Below are positions 41,367 to 50,596 of a stretch of DNA of 64,000 nucleotides, piece by piece. The stretch lies in the NCBI RefSeq assembly GCF_013141715.1, contig NZ_WHOA01000030.1, forward strand, positions 62,001 to 126,000, written 5' to 3'. The notes below the pieces were generated by a model, which was given only the letters and a program-made list of their open reading frames with translations, was not told the origin of the DNA and did no database searches. This DNA is from Paenibacillus phytorum. GTDB lineage: Bacteria > Bacillota > Bacilli > Paenibacillales > NBRC-103111. The translations under genes were made by a program, and so were the position numbers. The number at the start of each line of letters is the position of its first letter. Position 1 is the first letter of the stretch.

Positions 41367-42632
41367 ATGACAAATTTACTAAGTGAATGGAAGTCACAAT
41401 TTCATGGCTACAGCCGAAATATTATGCTCTTCTTTTGGTTTAATTTTGTATGGAACTTAGGTTTAGGTATGTTTGGTCTCGTCTATAACCTTTATGTCAG
41501 AAGTCTCGGCTATGACCAAACAACTGTTGGCAGCATGGTTGGTATGGCATCTCTTGCAGCGGCCATTATTCTCATTCCCGCGGGTTTAATGAATGATCGC
41601 TTCGGACCTAAGCGCGTCATTACAATTGGTCTCATTTTTACCATCGTAACATTGACGGCTCGCTCTCTTATTGAAGTCAAAGAGGGTATGCTCATCTCGT
41701 CATTCTTGGGCGGTATGGCTCTTGCTGTTGTTTCTGCAACCATTCTACCGTTTATGGCCAACAACTCTACTCCACAGCAGCGTGTTCACCTGTTCAGCTT
41801 TAACATGGCTCTTGTCATGCTAGCGAATGTAGTCGGTATTGCACTTGGCGGCGTTCTTTGTGATCTTTTTCAATTCATTATCGGTTTAGACGAAATTCGA
41901 AGCTTGAGATTTACCTTATTAACTGGAGTTGGTATCGCAGCACTTGGTTTTATACCTATGGCTTTTTTTGAAAAGAGTGAGCAAGAAATTCATCAACGTG
42001 GCGAATCACTAAAGTGGAAGCAAGTGTGGAGCGTACATAAACCATCCTTACAGGTTATTGGCATTTTTTGTTTATTAGGCCTGTTGTCATCCATGGGTGG
42101 GGGAATGATTGTCCCCTATTTAAATGTGTATTTTGAAGATCGCTTTGAAGCTTCGAAATCCGCAATAGGCATCGTTGTAGCTTTAGGTCAAGCCGCAACA
42201 GCGATTGCTTTTCTCATTGGACCCATGATTGTAAAGAGATTCGGAGAAGTTAAATCTGTCGTATACCTGCAGTTATGTTCCATTCCATTTCTCCTCCTAA
42301 CCGCTTTTTCTGCTAACTTTTACTTATCATCGGGTGGGTACTTGTTCCGGCAAGCCTTAATGAACGCCGCTAATCCTTTTTATAATTCGATCAAAATGAG
42401 TTACGTCAACCGATCGCTTCGGGGATTAGCGTCCAGTTCAGGGGAAGCCGTTTTTCATCTAGGTTGGTTCCTTGCTTCACCAGTAAGTACGGGCCTTGTT
42501 TTCCGCTATGGCTCTTACTACGGCTACGCGTATGCTTTCTGCATCACAGCTGTAGTCTATACAGTAATCTCCTATTTATTCTACTTCTTTTTCGGGAAAA
42601 ATCGGTTTAAACCCGTTGAGGAATCTGCATGA
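41367..42632 (+). CDS. MFS transporter
   Basis: Twelve-helix major facilitator protein of 421 residues. Motif A is seen twice, as GLMNDRFGPKRVITIGL after helix 2 and more weakly as GPMIVKRFGEVKSVVYL in the second half. The central loop with EKSEQEIHQRGESLKWKQVW is short. AAGGCAGGA lies eight to nine bases before the ATG. It is a single gene, 117 bases before the AraC-type sensor-regulator. Its substrate is unknown; the general type includes drug and sugar exporters. Confidence 0.87.
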   Translation: MTNLLSEWKSQFHGYSRNIMLFFWFNFVWNLGLGMFGLVYNLYVRSLGYDQTTVGSMVGMASLAAAIILIPAGLMNDRFGPKRVITIGLIFTIVTLTARSLIEVKEGMLISSFLGGMALAVVSATILPFMANNSTPQQRVHLFSFNMALVMLANVVGIALGGVLCDLFQFIIGLDEIRSLRFTLLTGVGIAALGFIPMAFFEKSEQEIHQRGESLKWKQVWSVHKPSLQVIGIFCLLGLLSSMGGGMIVPYLNVYFEDRFEASKSAIGIVVALGQAATAIAFLIGPMIVKRFGEVKSVVYLQLCSIPFLLLTAFSANFYLSSGGYLFRQALMNAANPFYNSIKMSYVNRSLRGLASSSGEAVFHLGWFLASPVSTGLVFRYGSYYGYAYAFCITAVVYTVISYLFYFFFGKNRFKPVEESA

Positions 42633-42684
42633 AAAATTGATTCTTTCTATCGTTGACTTGAACGATGGAAAGGAAATACAATAC

Positions 42685-42699
42685 ATGAGAGCGTATTCA
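42685..42699 (+). promoter_or_regulatory. Possible cre site upstream of the membrane AraC regulator
   Basis: ATGAGAGCGTATTCA matches the CcpA consensus WTGNAANCGNWNNCW at 14 of 15 positions (G instead of A at position 5). It lies 51 bases before the start codon of the regulator gene. Weak support. Confidence 0.3.
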
Positions 42700-42749
42700 T
42701 TCCGAGCCTAGTGCTCATCATCGATGATCGATTGTGAGGGGATTTGCTT

Positions 42750-45119
42750 ATGCGGAATAAAATCTTCTTTAATGGACAAAGTATCGTCTTAACGTGGATG
42801 ATCTCCTATATCGTCATTCTACTTTTACCCGTGGCAATCGGCTTATTATTGTATGTGGAATCCAGTAAAACACTGAAGGAAGAAATTCAGCAAGCCAATG
42901 ATTCCCTATTAAAACAAGTAAGGGAAATTATGGACAATCAGTTTAAAACCATGGAACAACTGAACTTCGAGATTACGTGGAATGTAAGCGTCCAGGAGCT
43001 GCTCTATTCGAATAAGTATGAAGCTTTTCCCAAAGAATATAGATATGATGCTTATCAAATCGCACGCATTCTTTCTATGTACAAAACCTCCTACCCGCTG
43101 ATCGACTCTTTCTATATTTATTTAAATAAAGATCAATCTGCAATTCTTCCTACCACCGTTAGAACAAATAGCTTTGCCTATGAAACTTTACATATGAGCG
43201 ATGCTTTTTCATTCTCTTCCTGGCAAGCTATTGTAACAAGAAGCAATTTCAAAGGCTTTATTCCCATGTACCGGATTGGTGACGATAATAAACTGCAAAA
43301 AACGGTAGCCTACATCAGCACATACCCCGAAGAGCATAATAAACCACTTGCTACCAATGTCATTATGGTCGATCAGTCACGTATAATTGGCGCCATTCAA
43401 AATATGGAAATTTTCAACAAAGGTCACGTACTTATCCTAAATAATGAAAATCAAATTCTAGCTTCCAACTCCGCAGATTCACTTCCTGCCGATTTTCCTT
43501 TTGATAAATTAGAGAGCTCGTCTAACTTCTATTACACCGATTCTAATGCCGAGAAATATGAAGTTTTCAACATCCAGTCACCTCTTTCCAAACTAAAATA
43601 TGTGTCTATGATGCCCAGCACCGTATATTGGAAAAAAGCCGCTCACATCCGTAACCTGACTTATACGAGCATGGCGATCAGTTTGCTTGGTGGGGGTATA
43701 CTAACCTACGTATTTCTAAGAAGAAATTACAATCCAGTACGTCGCTTAGTTCATGCATTTTCCAAAAAACAGACCTTACAATCTAGTAAACGATACAATG
43801 AATTTCATTTCCTACAAGAAGCCGTGGACAGTACGTTGATCGAAATTGCCAATTTCAAGAGTAAAATGGAGCAGCAGCGGCACATTGTCCGCTCCCACTT
43901 TATCGAAAAGCTGCTGAAAGGAAAATTAGACAGCCAGATTCCTATCGATGAGGCCTTAACCACCTTTGAAATGAAGCTAGATCGGCAGGATTTTGCCGTC
44001 ATGCTTTTTGTTGTCGATAAGAGTGAACCCTTCTTTGAACGAATTAACCATACGCCTGAAGAGGATAAATGGAAGCTTCTTCAATTTATTATTATGAATG
44101 TCGTGGAGGATCTGATATCGGAGAGGCACCGCGGTTATGCAGCCGAGATTGATGATACCCTCGCCTGTTTAGTCAATTTAACTATGGAAGATGGAAATAG
44201 CTCCAAGTTGGAGTTACTTAGAATCGCAGACAAAGCGCAAACTTTCCTCTCTTCCACCTACGACATAAACTTAACAATTTCAATAAGCAGTATCCATGAA
44301 CACCTCGCTAATGTACCTCAAGCTTTCTTAGAAGCTCTAGATTCCATGGCCTTTAAGCTTGTTATGGGTGGGCCAGAGATTCTATCGTATGACGATTTGC
44401 AAACAAGTACCACTTGCGAGTCTAATACCGGCTATTATTATCCGGCGCAGATTGAGCAGCAATTCATGTATGCCGTGAAGTTGGGGGAACTTGAAGAAGC
44501 GCAGATGATTCTTACTGAGATTATGAATAAAAACTTTGATAATCCTGGCATTTCCGTCTCCTTAACGAAGTGCCTCATGCTCAACCTGGTAACCACCATG
44601 ATGAAAAGCATTAGCGAAACCGGAGATATCCAGGAAAGCTTCTTTATACGCAACCCTAAGCTTCTCGACCGCCTTCTATGCAGTAAAACCGTTCATGACA
44701 TGCAGCTTCAGCTCAGTGATATGCTCGAACAAGTGTGTGTCTACACATCCGCCAAACGGCAGCATACGATTTCACTTACACGACAGAAAGCGCTGGAGCA
44801 ATTGGTAAATGAAGTGAATGCCTACATCGAACATAACTACACAGATGCTAATCTGAATGTCACGATGATTGGCAGCCACTTTAACCGCAAAGCCACCTAC
44901 CTCTCGAAGCTATTCAAGGATTATGTGGGAGAGGGGCTGCTCGATCGCATTAATAAGGTCAGAATCGAGAAATCCAAGCAGCTGCTGGGGCGGCAAGAAC
45001 AATCGGTCGGCGATGCGGCTTACGGTGTGGGCTTCAATGATATTAATGCTTTTATTCGGGTTTTCAAAAAGGTAGAGGGCATCACACCGGGGAAATACAA
45101 AGAGCTGATTGAAAAATAA
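42750..45119 (+). CDS. Membrane-bound AraC family sensor-regulator
   Basis: One-component regulator of 789 residues. A first membrane helix (about 13-36, MISYIVILLLPVAIGLLLY) and a second near 305-325 (MAISLLGGGILTYVFL) enclose an extracellular Cache-like sensor domain; a coiled linker and a degenerate middle domain follow, and the last 100 residues hold two AraC helix-turn-helix motifs (NVTMIGSHFNRKATYLSKLF, AAYGVGFNDINAFIRVFKKV). I choose ATG at 42750, eight bases after AGGGG; TTG at 42744 is too close. In Paenibacillus such regulators stand beside LplABC-type oligosaccharide transporters, as here (46145-49689), and probably induce them. Confidence 0.9.
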   Translation: MRNKIFFNGQSIVLTWMISYIVILLLPVAIGLLLYVESSKTLKEEIQQANDSLLKQVREIMDNQFKTMEQLNFEITWNVSVQELLYSNKYEAFPKEYRYDAYQIARILSMYKTSYPLIDSFYIYLNKDQSAILPTTVRTNSFAYETLHMSDAFSFSSWQAIVTRSNFKGFIPMYRIGDDNKLQKTVAYISTYPEEHNKPLATNVIMVDQSRIIGAIQNMEIFNKGHVLILNNENQILASNSADSLPADFPFDKLESSSNFYYTDSNAEKYEVFNIQSPLSKLKYVSMMPSTVYWKKAAHIRNLTYTSMAISLLGGGILTYVFLRRNYNPVRRLVHAFSKKQTLQSSKRYNEFHFLQEAVDSTLIEIANFKSKMEQQRHIVRSHFIEKLLKGKLDSQIPIDEALTTFEMKLDRQDFAVMLFVVDKSEPFFERINHTPEEDKWKLLQFIIMNVVEDLISERHRGYAAEIDDTLACLVNLTMEDGNSSKLELLRIADKAQTFLSSTYDINLTISISSIHEHLANVPQAFLEALDSMAFKLVMGGPEILSYDDLQTSTTCESNTGYYYPAQIEQQFMYAVKLGELEEAQMILTEIMNKNFDNPGISVSLTKCLMLNLVTTMMKSISETGDIQESFFIRNPKLLDRLLCSKTVHDMQLQLSDMLEQVCVYTSAKRQHTISLTRQKALEQLVNEVNAYIEHNYTDANLNVTMIGSHFNRKATYLSKLFKDYVGEGLLDRINKVRIEKSKQLLGRQEQSVGDAAYGVGFNDINAFIRVFKKVEGITPGKYKELIEK

Positions 45120-45152
45120 ATGAACCACATTTAAGATGCAAAATTTTTATTT

Positions 45153-45177
45153 GGGCAGCCGTAAGGCCGCCCTTTTT
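45153..45177 (+). terminator. Terminator of the membrane AraC regulator gene
   Basis: GGGCAGCC and GGCCGCCC pair (one mismatch) around GTAA, followed by TTTTT. It lies 33 bases after the stop codon. Confidence 0.8.
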
Positions 45178-45218
45178 CGATATGATGCACAACAATTTCT
45201 AGGCCAATATTTGTTTGT

Positions 45219-45809
45219 TTAACGTGCTTTTTGTTTACGATTCCATACCTTTTGAGTTGGGCTGTATTCTCTGGTGTAGTTATCTCTACTATTAGCGACT
45301 AAGTCTGTTAAAGCTTTGACCACGATGGCGATGAAGAATAAAGTAACCAATGATCCAAAATAGCTCCAATGATCTAATTTGTAGATACCGAGCGCAACAA
45401 AAATGGGTTCGGCTATATAGGCATTAATCAAACAAATGAATAAATTTGCGACTAAAAACATTCGCCAAGTTGTAAACATTTGATACATCAGAGCGAAGAT
45501 ACTTGGCACAGCAAGAAAGTCAACTGCGTTGAAATTCTCAGTAAATACAAAGAACTCATGTGGATAGCTCCAGAGCGAAATGAATTGCCCTATTTGATCA
45601 ACTGTTCCTACGATTATAAAGCAAAACAATAAGGCTAATGTGATTCTTAGAACACTACCTCTATCCATAAAAATAAGAAATGCTATGAAAAAAAATAGAT
45701 TAACCAATAAAATGAACCACCAATTAAAAGTGAATAAAGTATGATTAAGCCACCAAGTCATTTCCATTTGATGAAGCTTATTCGTTAAGTTATCAATTTC
45801 AGTAAACAT
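45219..45809 (-). CDS. CBO0543 family membrane protein
   Basis: Integral membrane protein of 196 residues with about five to six hydrophobic segments (WWFILLVNLFFFIAFLIFMD; ALLFCFIIVGTVDQIGQF; FLVANLFICLINAYIAEP). The motif around VDQIGQFISLWSYPHE and the conserved ending match the CBO0543 family of Firmicutes, of unknown function. It lies between the AraC regulator and the transporter but on the opposite strand, so it is probably an unrelated insertion into that gene group. A cytoplasmic charged tail (NRKQKAR) ends the protein. Confidence 0.75.
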   Translation of the reverse strand: MFTEIDNLTNKLHQMEMTWWLNHTLFTFNWWFILLVNLFFFIAFLIFMDRGSVLRITLALLFCFIIVGTVDQIGQFISLWSYPHEFFVFTENFNAVDFLAVPSIFALMYQMFTTWRMFLVANLFICLINAYIAEPIFVALGIYKLDHWSYFGSLVTLFFIAIVVKALTDLVANSRDNYTREYSPTQKVWNRKQKAR

Positions 45810-45973
45810 ACTTGATGCACTCTCCTTATGTTTGAATTTACAGGTTGGAAATATTGACCATCCCTTTTTTCATCAGTAGTATTCCACTCCTTCATTGATC
45901 TATTCAATGCCTACTATTTTGGCTTAAACGAGGCAATTCTGCCGGTCATCGACGGAATATTGGCTATTTTGAT

Positions 45974-46034
45974 GAAGCAATTGGATATTTTGTAGAGTCT
46001 ACACACAGATTTCGAGAAGCAATTGGATATTTTG
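45974..46034. repeat. Direct repeat upstream of the Lpl-type operon
   Basis: GAAGCAATTGGATATTTTG occurs at 45974-45992 and again at 46016-46034 (period 42). A diverged third copy, ATATTGGCTATTTTG, begins near 45958. They lie in a 335-base non-coding stretch before the binding-protein gene, upstream of the cre site. Confidence 0.6.
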
Positions 46035-46046
46035 CAGATAGTTAAA

Positions 46047-46061
46047 ATGGAAGCGTTGTCA
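46047..46061 (+). promoter_or_regulatory. CcpA cre site before the oligosaccharide transporter operon
   Basis: ATGGAAGCGTTGTCA fits all fixed positions of WTGNAANCGNWNNCW. It lies 84 bases upstream of the binding-protein start codon, a usual position for glucose repression of a sugar operon. No good -10/-35 pair was found near it. Confidence 0.6.
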
Positions 46062-46144
46062 TATAGTTGGGTTAGATAAGCAGAAAAATCAGTATCGCTT
46101 TCGATGCCAGTTTTTCTGGCGAAAAACTCTTAGGAGGTCAACCT

Positions 46145-47797
46145 ATGAAAAAGAACAGAAAAAAAATGTTCACCATGCTGGTTGCAACATCATTGATGGG
46201 GACCTTAGTCGTTGCATGCTCATCCAACACACCGACTACTGTCAACAGCGCTAGTCCTAAAGCAACAACTGGGGGCACGACCGCTCCGAGCGGAGCCGCT
46301 GTCACTTATCCGCTAAAAGTGGACAAAACTCTAACCTACTGGGGTGAGCTTTCAGGTAACCTAACGGGAGTAAAAGCAGCCCATGCAGATGTACCTTTTT
46401 TCCAAGATTGGCAGAAGAAAACGGGTGTTAATTTAAAGTTCAGTGCTCCGCCAACAAACCAAGCCGCACAAACCCTAAATGTCATGCTTGCCTCAGGTGA
46501 TCTGCCCGATATGATTGAGTTTGATTGGCAGGGAGCATTTCCCGGCGGGCCTGAAAAAGCGATCAAAGATGGGTACATTCTTAAACTTAATGATACGATC
46601 GATAAATTTGCACCGAATTTGAAGAAGTTCCTCAAAGAGCATCCGGAAGTTGATAAACAAGTAAAAACCGATAATGGCAGCTATTATGTCTTCCCTTTCA
46701 TCCGCGGCGATGATTACCTGCGTGTATTCCAGGGACCCATCGTACGGAAGGATTGGCTGGATGATCTGGGTCTACCTATTCCTCAAACCATCGATGAGTG
46801 GTACACAACACTCAAAGCCTTTAAGGAGAAAAAAGGCGCAACGGCTGCCTTCTCCGTCGTAAGTGTTCCCAGACCTTTCAATGAATTAGCAAACGGCGCT
46901 TTTGCCGGTGCCTTCGGTGTGACGCGTGATTTCTTTATCGACAATGGCACAATTAAGTTTGGCCCAGCTGAAAAAGGCTACAAAGATTTCCTAGCTACCT
47001 TCCACAAATGGTACGAAGAAGGGCTGATTGATAAAAACTTCGCAACTGCGGATGGCAAATCCTTAGACGCCAACATGGCTTCCGGTGCGACTGGTGTGAC
47101 CGTACAGAACGCCGGTGGAGGCATCGGTAAATGGCAGCCGCTAATTACAGCTAAAGATCCTAAAGGCATTCTCATCGGAGCTCCATATCCGGTTCTCAAA
47201 AAAGGCGACATCCCGATGTACGGCCAGAAGGATCCCGCTAGTGCGCCCGGAGGTATGGTTGCCATCACTGCGTCTTCCAAAAATATTGAAACCGCAGCGA
47301 AGCTTCTTGACTATGGCTACTCCGAAGAAGGTCATATGTTCTTCAATTTCGGAACGGAAGGCGTTGCTCATAAATTAGAGAACGGTTACCCGAAATATAC
47401 GGACCTTCTCATGAAAAACCCGGATAAATTGGCACCGGCACAAGCCCTGTCACTGTACATCCGCGGTAACTATAATGGTCCTTTCGTTCAGGATAAACGC
47501 TATATCGAGCAATATCTGGCTTTGCAAACACAACGCGATGCCGTTTCCACTTGGCAAAAAACGGATGTTGATAAACACAAATTGCCTCCTATTACAGCTA
47601 CACCGGAAGAAAGCACAGAGCTTGCCAAAATCATGACTGACCTCAATACACTAGTCGATGAAATGACGCTCAAAATTATTTTAGGAACAGAGCCAGTCGA
47701 TAGCTTTGATAAATACATGGAAAAATTCAAATCCGTTAAGCTAAGCCGTGCTCTCGAAATTAAAAAGGCATCCTTAGATCGTTATAACAAAAGGTAG
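46145..47797 (+). CDS. Extracellular solute-binding lipoprotein (LplA-type)
   Basis: Family-1 binding protein of 550 residues. The signal peptide ends in a lipobox with C25 (LMGTLVVACSS), followed by a Thr/Ser/Ala linker, so it is anchored outside the membrane. The mature protein shows LTYWGELSGN, ASGDLPDMIEFDW, DGYILKLNDTIDKFAPNL and KDWLDDLGLPIPQTIDEWY, which are typical of the long LplA/YtcQ subgroup that binds oligosaccharides from pectin or hemicellulose. AGGAGG lies about eight bases before the ATG. It is the first gene of a three-gene importer operon. Substrate is not provable here. Confidence 0.9.
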   Translation: MKKNRKKMFTMLVATSLMGTLVVACSSNTPTTVNSASPKATTGGTTAPSGAAVTYPLKVDKTLTYWGELSGNLTGVKAAHADVPFFQDWQKKTGVNLKFSAPPTNQAAQTLNVMLASGDLPDMIEFDWQGAFPGGPEKAIKDGYILKLNDTIDKFAPNLKKFLKEHPEVDKQVKTDNGSYYVFPFIRGDDYLRVFQGPIVRKDWLDDLGLPIPQTIDEWYTTLKAFKEKKGATAAFSVVSVPRPFNELANGAFAGAFGVTRDFFIDNGTIKFGPAEKGYKDFLATFHKWYEEGLIDKNFATADGKSLDANMASGATGVTVQNAGGGIGKWQPLITAKDPKGILIGAPYPVLKKGDIPMYGQKDPASAPGGMVAITASSKNIETAAKLLDYGYSEEGHMFFNFGTEGVAHKLENGYPKYTDLLMKNPDKLAPAQALSLYIRGNYNGPFVQDKRYIEQYLALQTQRDAVSTWQKTDVDKHKLPPITATPEESTELAKIMTDLNTLVDEMTLKIILGTEPVDSFDKYMEKFKSVKLSRALEIKKASLDRYNKR

Positions 47798-47867
47798 ATG
47801 ACAGGCCAGGGGGAGGGCAGCGGCTCTCCCCACTTTACTAGAATCTCACGGCGAAAGGAGAGATATC

Positions 47868-48797
47868 ATGCGTAAAGCAGGGGAAGCAACCTTCCAAATA
47901 CGCTTCAAGCGCGATTTTCTGCTGAATAAATATTTATACTTGATGATGGTTCCCGTTCTGGCTTACTACTTTATCTTCCATTATGCGCCGATGTATGGAG
48001 CCTTGATTGCGTTTAAAGAATATACCCCTAATAAAGGCATTCTGGGTAGTAGCTGGGTTGGCTTCCAGCACTTTAATGATTTCTTCAGCAGCTATTATTT
48101 CTGGAGAATACTCAAGAATACCGTCATTATTTCCCTTTACTCGCTATGTTTTGAATTCCCAGCTCCGATTATTTTGGCTGTTCTTATTAATGAGCTTACG
48201 AATAAAAAGTTTCAACGCTTCGTTCAGACGGTCACCTACATGCCGTATTTTATTTCACTCATCGTTATTGTCGGGATGATCAAAGATTTTACAAATAACG
48301 GCGGTTTAATTAATAACTTTCTGACTAATTTTGGCTTCAATGATACGGCTATGCTGCAGAAACCGGAATTGTTCCGAACAATCTATATCTTATCTGAAAT
48401 ATGGCAAAAAATCGGATGGGAATCCATTATTTATCTAGCCGCACTCATGGGCATTGACCAGGAGCAGTACGAAGCGGCGAAAATGGACGGGGCTAACAGA
48501 ATCAAGCAAATTTGGCATATTACCTTGCCGGGTATTCTCCCAACCATTGCGATCATGTTCATTCTACGCATGGGGAATTTGTTGAACGTAGGCTTCGAGA
48601 AAATTATTTTACTCTATAACCCCAGCACCTACGATACGGCGGACGTCATCTCTTCTTTCGTTTATCGTAAAGGGCTCATAGAATTTGGTTGGAGCTACAG
48701 CTCAGCGGTTGGTTTGTTCAATTCTGTGATTAATCTAGCCTTACTCATTGCAGCAAACAAAATAAGTAAAAAGATAAGTGAAAACAGCTTATGGTGA
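47868..48797 (+). CDS. Oligosaccharide ABC transporter permease (LplB-type)
   Basis: Inner-membrane permease of 309 residues with about six membrane segments (YLYLMMVPVLAYYFIFHYAP at the start). The EAA loop is EQYEAAKMDGANRIKQIWHI followed by TLPGILP. The motif FKEYTPNKGILGSSWVGFQH is typical of LplB/YteP proteins that serve the longer binding proteins. AGGAGAG precedes the ATG. It lies 70 bases after the binding-protein gene and 16 bases before the second permease gene. The shared ATPase must be encoded elsewhere. Confidence 0.92.
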   Translation: MRKAGEATFQIRFKRDFLLNKYLYLMMVPVLAYYFIFHYAPMYGALIAFKEYTPNKGILGSSWVGFQHFNDFFSSYYFWRILKNTVIISLYSLCFEFPAPIILAVLINELTNKKFQRFVQTVTYMPYFISLIVIVGMIKDFTNNGGLINNFLTNFGFNDTAMLQKPELFRTIYILSEIWQKIGWESIIYLAALMGIDQEQYEAAKMDGANRIKQIWHITLPGILPTIAIMFILRMGNLLNVGFEKIILLYNPSTYDTADVISSFVYRKGLIEFGWSYSSAVGLFNSVINLALLIAANKISKKISENSLW

Positions 48798-48813
48798 TGG
48801 AGGTGATGTTGAA

Positions 48814-49689
48814 ATGAAAACGAGCTATTCGGACAGAGTATTCGTCACGTTAATCCACGTCTTGCTGCTTATGCTTGTTGTTGTTACCCTGTATCCTCTT
48901 CTTTATGTCACCTTTGCTTCGTTTAGCGACGCCGGCCAATTGATCACGCATAAAGGGTTCCTGATTAAGCCTCTGGGCTTCAGTTTAGAAGCTTACAAAA
49001 GCGTTTTTCATAACCCTGCTATTCTAAAAGGCTACCAAAATACGTTGTTTATCCTTTTCTTCGGCGTCATTACGAATCTTATTGTTACTGCTTTAGGCGC
49101 TTATGTGCTCTCCCGTAAAAATGTGATGTGGAATCGTGTCTTCATCTTCGTTGTCGTATTAACGATGTTTTTCAGCGGTGGACTTATTCCGCTCTATCTG
49201 GTTGTAAAAGGCGTCGGTTTAATCGACTCTCTATGGGCGACCATTTTGCCCTTTGCCGTTAACACATTTAATCTGATCATCATGCGTACAGCCTTCATGG
49301 CTGTTCCTGAAAGCTTAGAGGAATCAGCGAAAATGGACGGCGCCAATCATTTCGTAATTCTTTTTCGCATCATCATTCCACTCTCTATGCCTGTCATTGC
49401 CGTAATGATCTTGTACTATGCTGTTGAGAAATGGAACGGGTGGTTCTATGCCTCTATCTTCTTGAAGGATCGTGACCTCTACCCGCTCCAGCTCACTTTG
49501 CGAGAAATACTAATAGCGAATAATACCGATTCCATGTCATCAGGGGCTAATGCGGCCGAACAATTTCAAATAGGGGAAACGATCAAATATGCAACTATCA
49601 TGATAGCCTCTGTGCCTATTCTGATCTTGTATCCCTTCGTGCAAAAGTATTTCGTCAAAGGCGTCATGATTGGCGCTGTCAAAGGGTAA
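48814..49689 (+). CDS. Oligosaccharide ABC transporter permease (LplC/YtcP-type)
   Basis: Second permease of the importer, 291 residues with about six membrane segments, the first being VTLIHVLLLMLVVVTLYPLL. The EAA loop is EESAKMDGANHFVILFRIII then PLSMP. The ending YFVKGVMIGAVKG is characteristic of LplC proteins. I start at 48814, where GGAGGTGAT lies six bases upstream; the earlier ATG at 48778 would overlap the previous gene and adds a non-hydrophobic head. It ends the operon, followed by a strong terminator. Confidence 0.92.
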   Translation: MKTSYSDRVFVTLIHVLLLMLVVVTLYPLLYVTFASFSDAGQLITHKGFLIKPLGFSLEAYKSVFHNPAILKGYQNTLFILFFGVITNLIVTALGAYVLSRKNVMWNRVFIFVVVLTMFFSGGLIPLYLVVKGVGLIDSLWATILPFAVNTFNLIIMRTAFMAVPESLEESAKMDGANHFVILFRIIIPLSMPVIAVMILYYAVEKWNGWFYASIFLKDRDLYPLQLTLREILIANNTDSMSSGANAAEQFQIGETIKYATIMIASVPILILYPFVQKYFVKGVMIGAVKG

Positions 49690-49692
49690 AAC

Positions 49693-49736
49693 AAATCGCC
49701 GTACGCCTCTTAAACGAGGTAACGGCGATTGCTTTG
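49693..49736 (+). terminator. Terminator of the Lpl-type operon
   Basis: AATCGCCGTACGCCTC pairs with GAGGTAACGGCGATT with one bulge around TTAAAC, followed by GCTTTG. It lies three bases after the stop codon and also ends convergently transcribed CPBP gene reads. Confidence 0.8.
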
Positions 49737-49738
49737 TG

Positions 49739-50596
49739 CTAAACCGGGAACTGTGGTTGTTTTGGGAAGCCAGGAGGACTTTGCCGTAGCGATGCTCTTT
49801 TTCTTCTTTTATACATCCATAGTCCGGCAAGTGCCGTTAAGACAATGGCGAGGATTCCTTCCGGACTAGGCATAGCCAAATAACTAAATTCCGCTTGCAC
49901 GAGAACGAATTTTTTTAGAATCAATGTATCAATGAAGGCATTTCCAGCCATGTGCATGAAGACGGCTGGCCAAACGCTTCGAGTCATCAGCAGAATCTCA
50001 CCATACAGAACCGCCATAACAATCACACCAAGCATCATGCGAGGGATATAGGTGATCATGCTTTCTGTAGTCTCCACGAATAGAAATAAATAAGGAAAAT
50101 GCCACACGCCCCAAATTAACCCCACGGCAATATGAACGACAACACGATGATAACCAAGCGAATAAAGCTTTGGAGCCAAATAGCCCCTCCATGCAAATTC
50201 CTCAAAAATGTTTTTGATGAGGCTTGGTACAAGAGCTAAAACGACTGCCGTCAAATAGTGAGAAGACATTGGGGACATATCCGTCCACCCCAAGCTTGAA
50301 CTGATTCCGACAATCACCATGGTCATGAAGGGAAAGAATAGCAGGCTGAATATATAGAGAAATACATTTCCTTTGACTCGAGGTTTGATGCCGAAATCTT
50401 TCCACCCATCTCCCATCCAACTGCGCAAAATGACCATCATCAGGAGGGGAGAAACAATCCAAATCAATTGTCCAAGACTGCCATTTTCATCCGTTCTGGC
50501 CTGCAAATCAACCAGTCGTCCGATCCAGCCGCAGCTTAACGCAACAAGCGAGAAAATAATCACGTTTCTCAGCGTCTTGTTATTCTTTACGTTCAA
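49739..50596 (-). CDS. CPBP family intramembrane metalloprotease (CAAX protease-like)
   Basis: Membrane protein of 285 residues with about eight helices. The three Abi/CPBP motifs are present: EEFAWRGYLAPKLYS (E-E-x3-R, about residue 155), GLIWGVWHFPYLFLF (second motif with H) and PAVFMHMAGNAFID (third, with H and N). These residues bind the catalytic metal. Start is TTG at 50596, which overlaps the PadR stop as TTGA and has GAGGAG about nine bases upstream; the ORF extension to 50641 lies inside padR. The pair is thus cotranscribed and probably coregulated. Substrate is unknown. Confidence 0.88.
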   Translation of the reverse strand: MNVKNNKTLRNVIIFSLVALSCGWIGRLVDLQARTDENGSLGQLIWIVSPLLMMVILRSWMGDGWKDFGIKPRVKGNVFLYIFSLLFFPFMTMVIVGISSSLGWTDMSPMSSHYLTAVVLALVPSLIKNIFEEFAWRGYLAPKLYSLGYHRVVVHIAVGLIWGVWHFPYLFLFVETTESMITYIPRMMLGVIVMAVLYGEILLMTRSVWPAVFMHMAGNAFIDTLILKKFVLVQAEFSYLAMPSPEGILAIVLTALAGLWMYKRRKRASLRQSPPGFPKQPQFPV

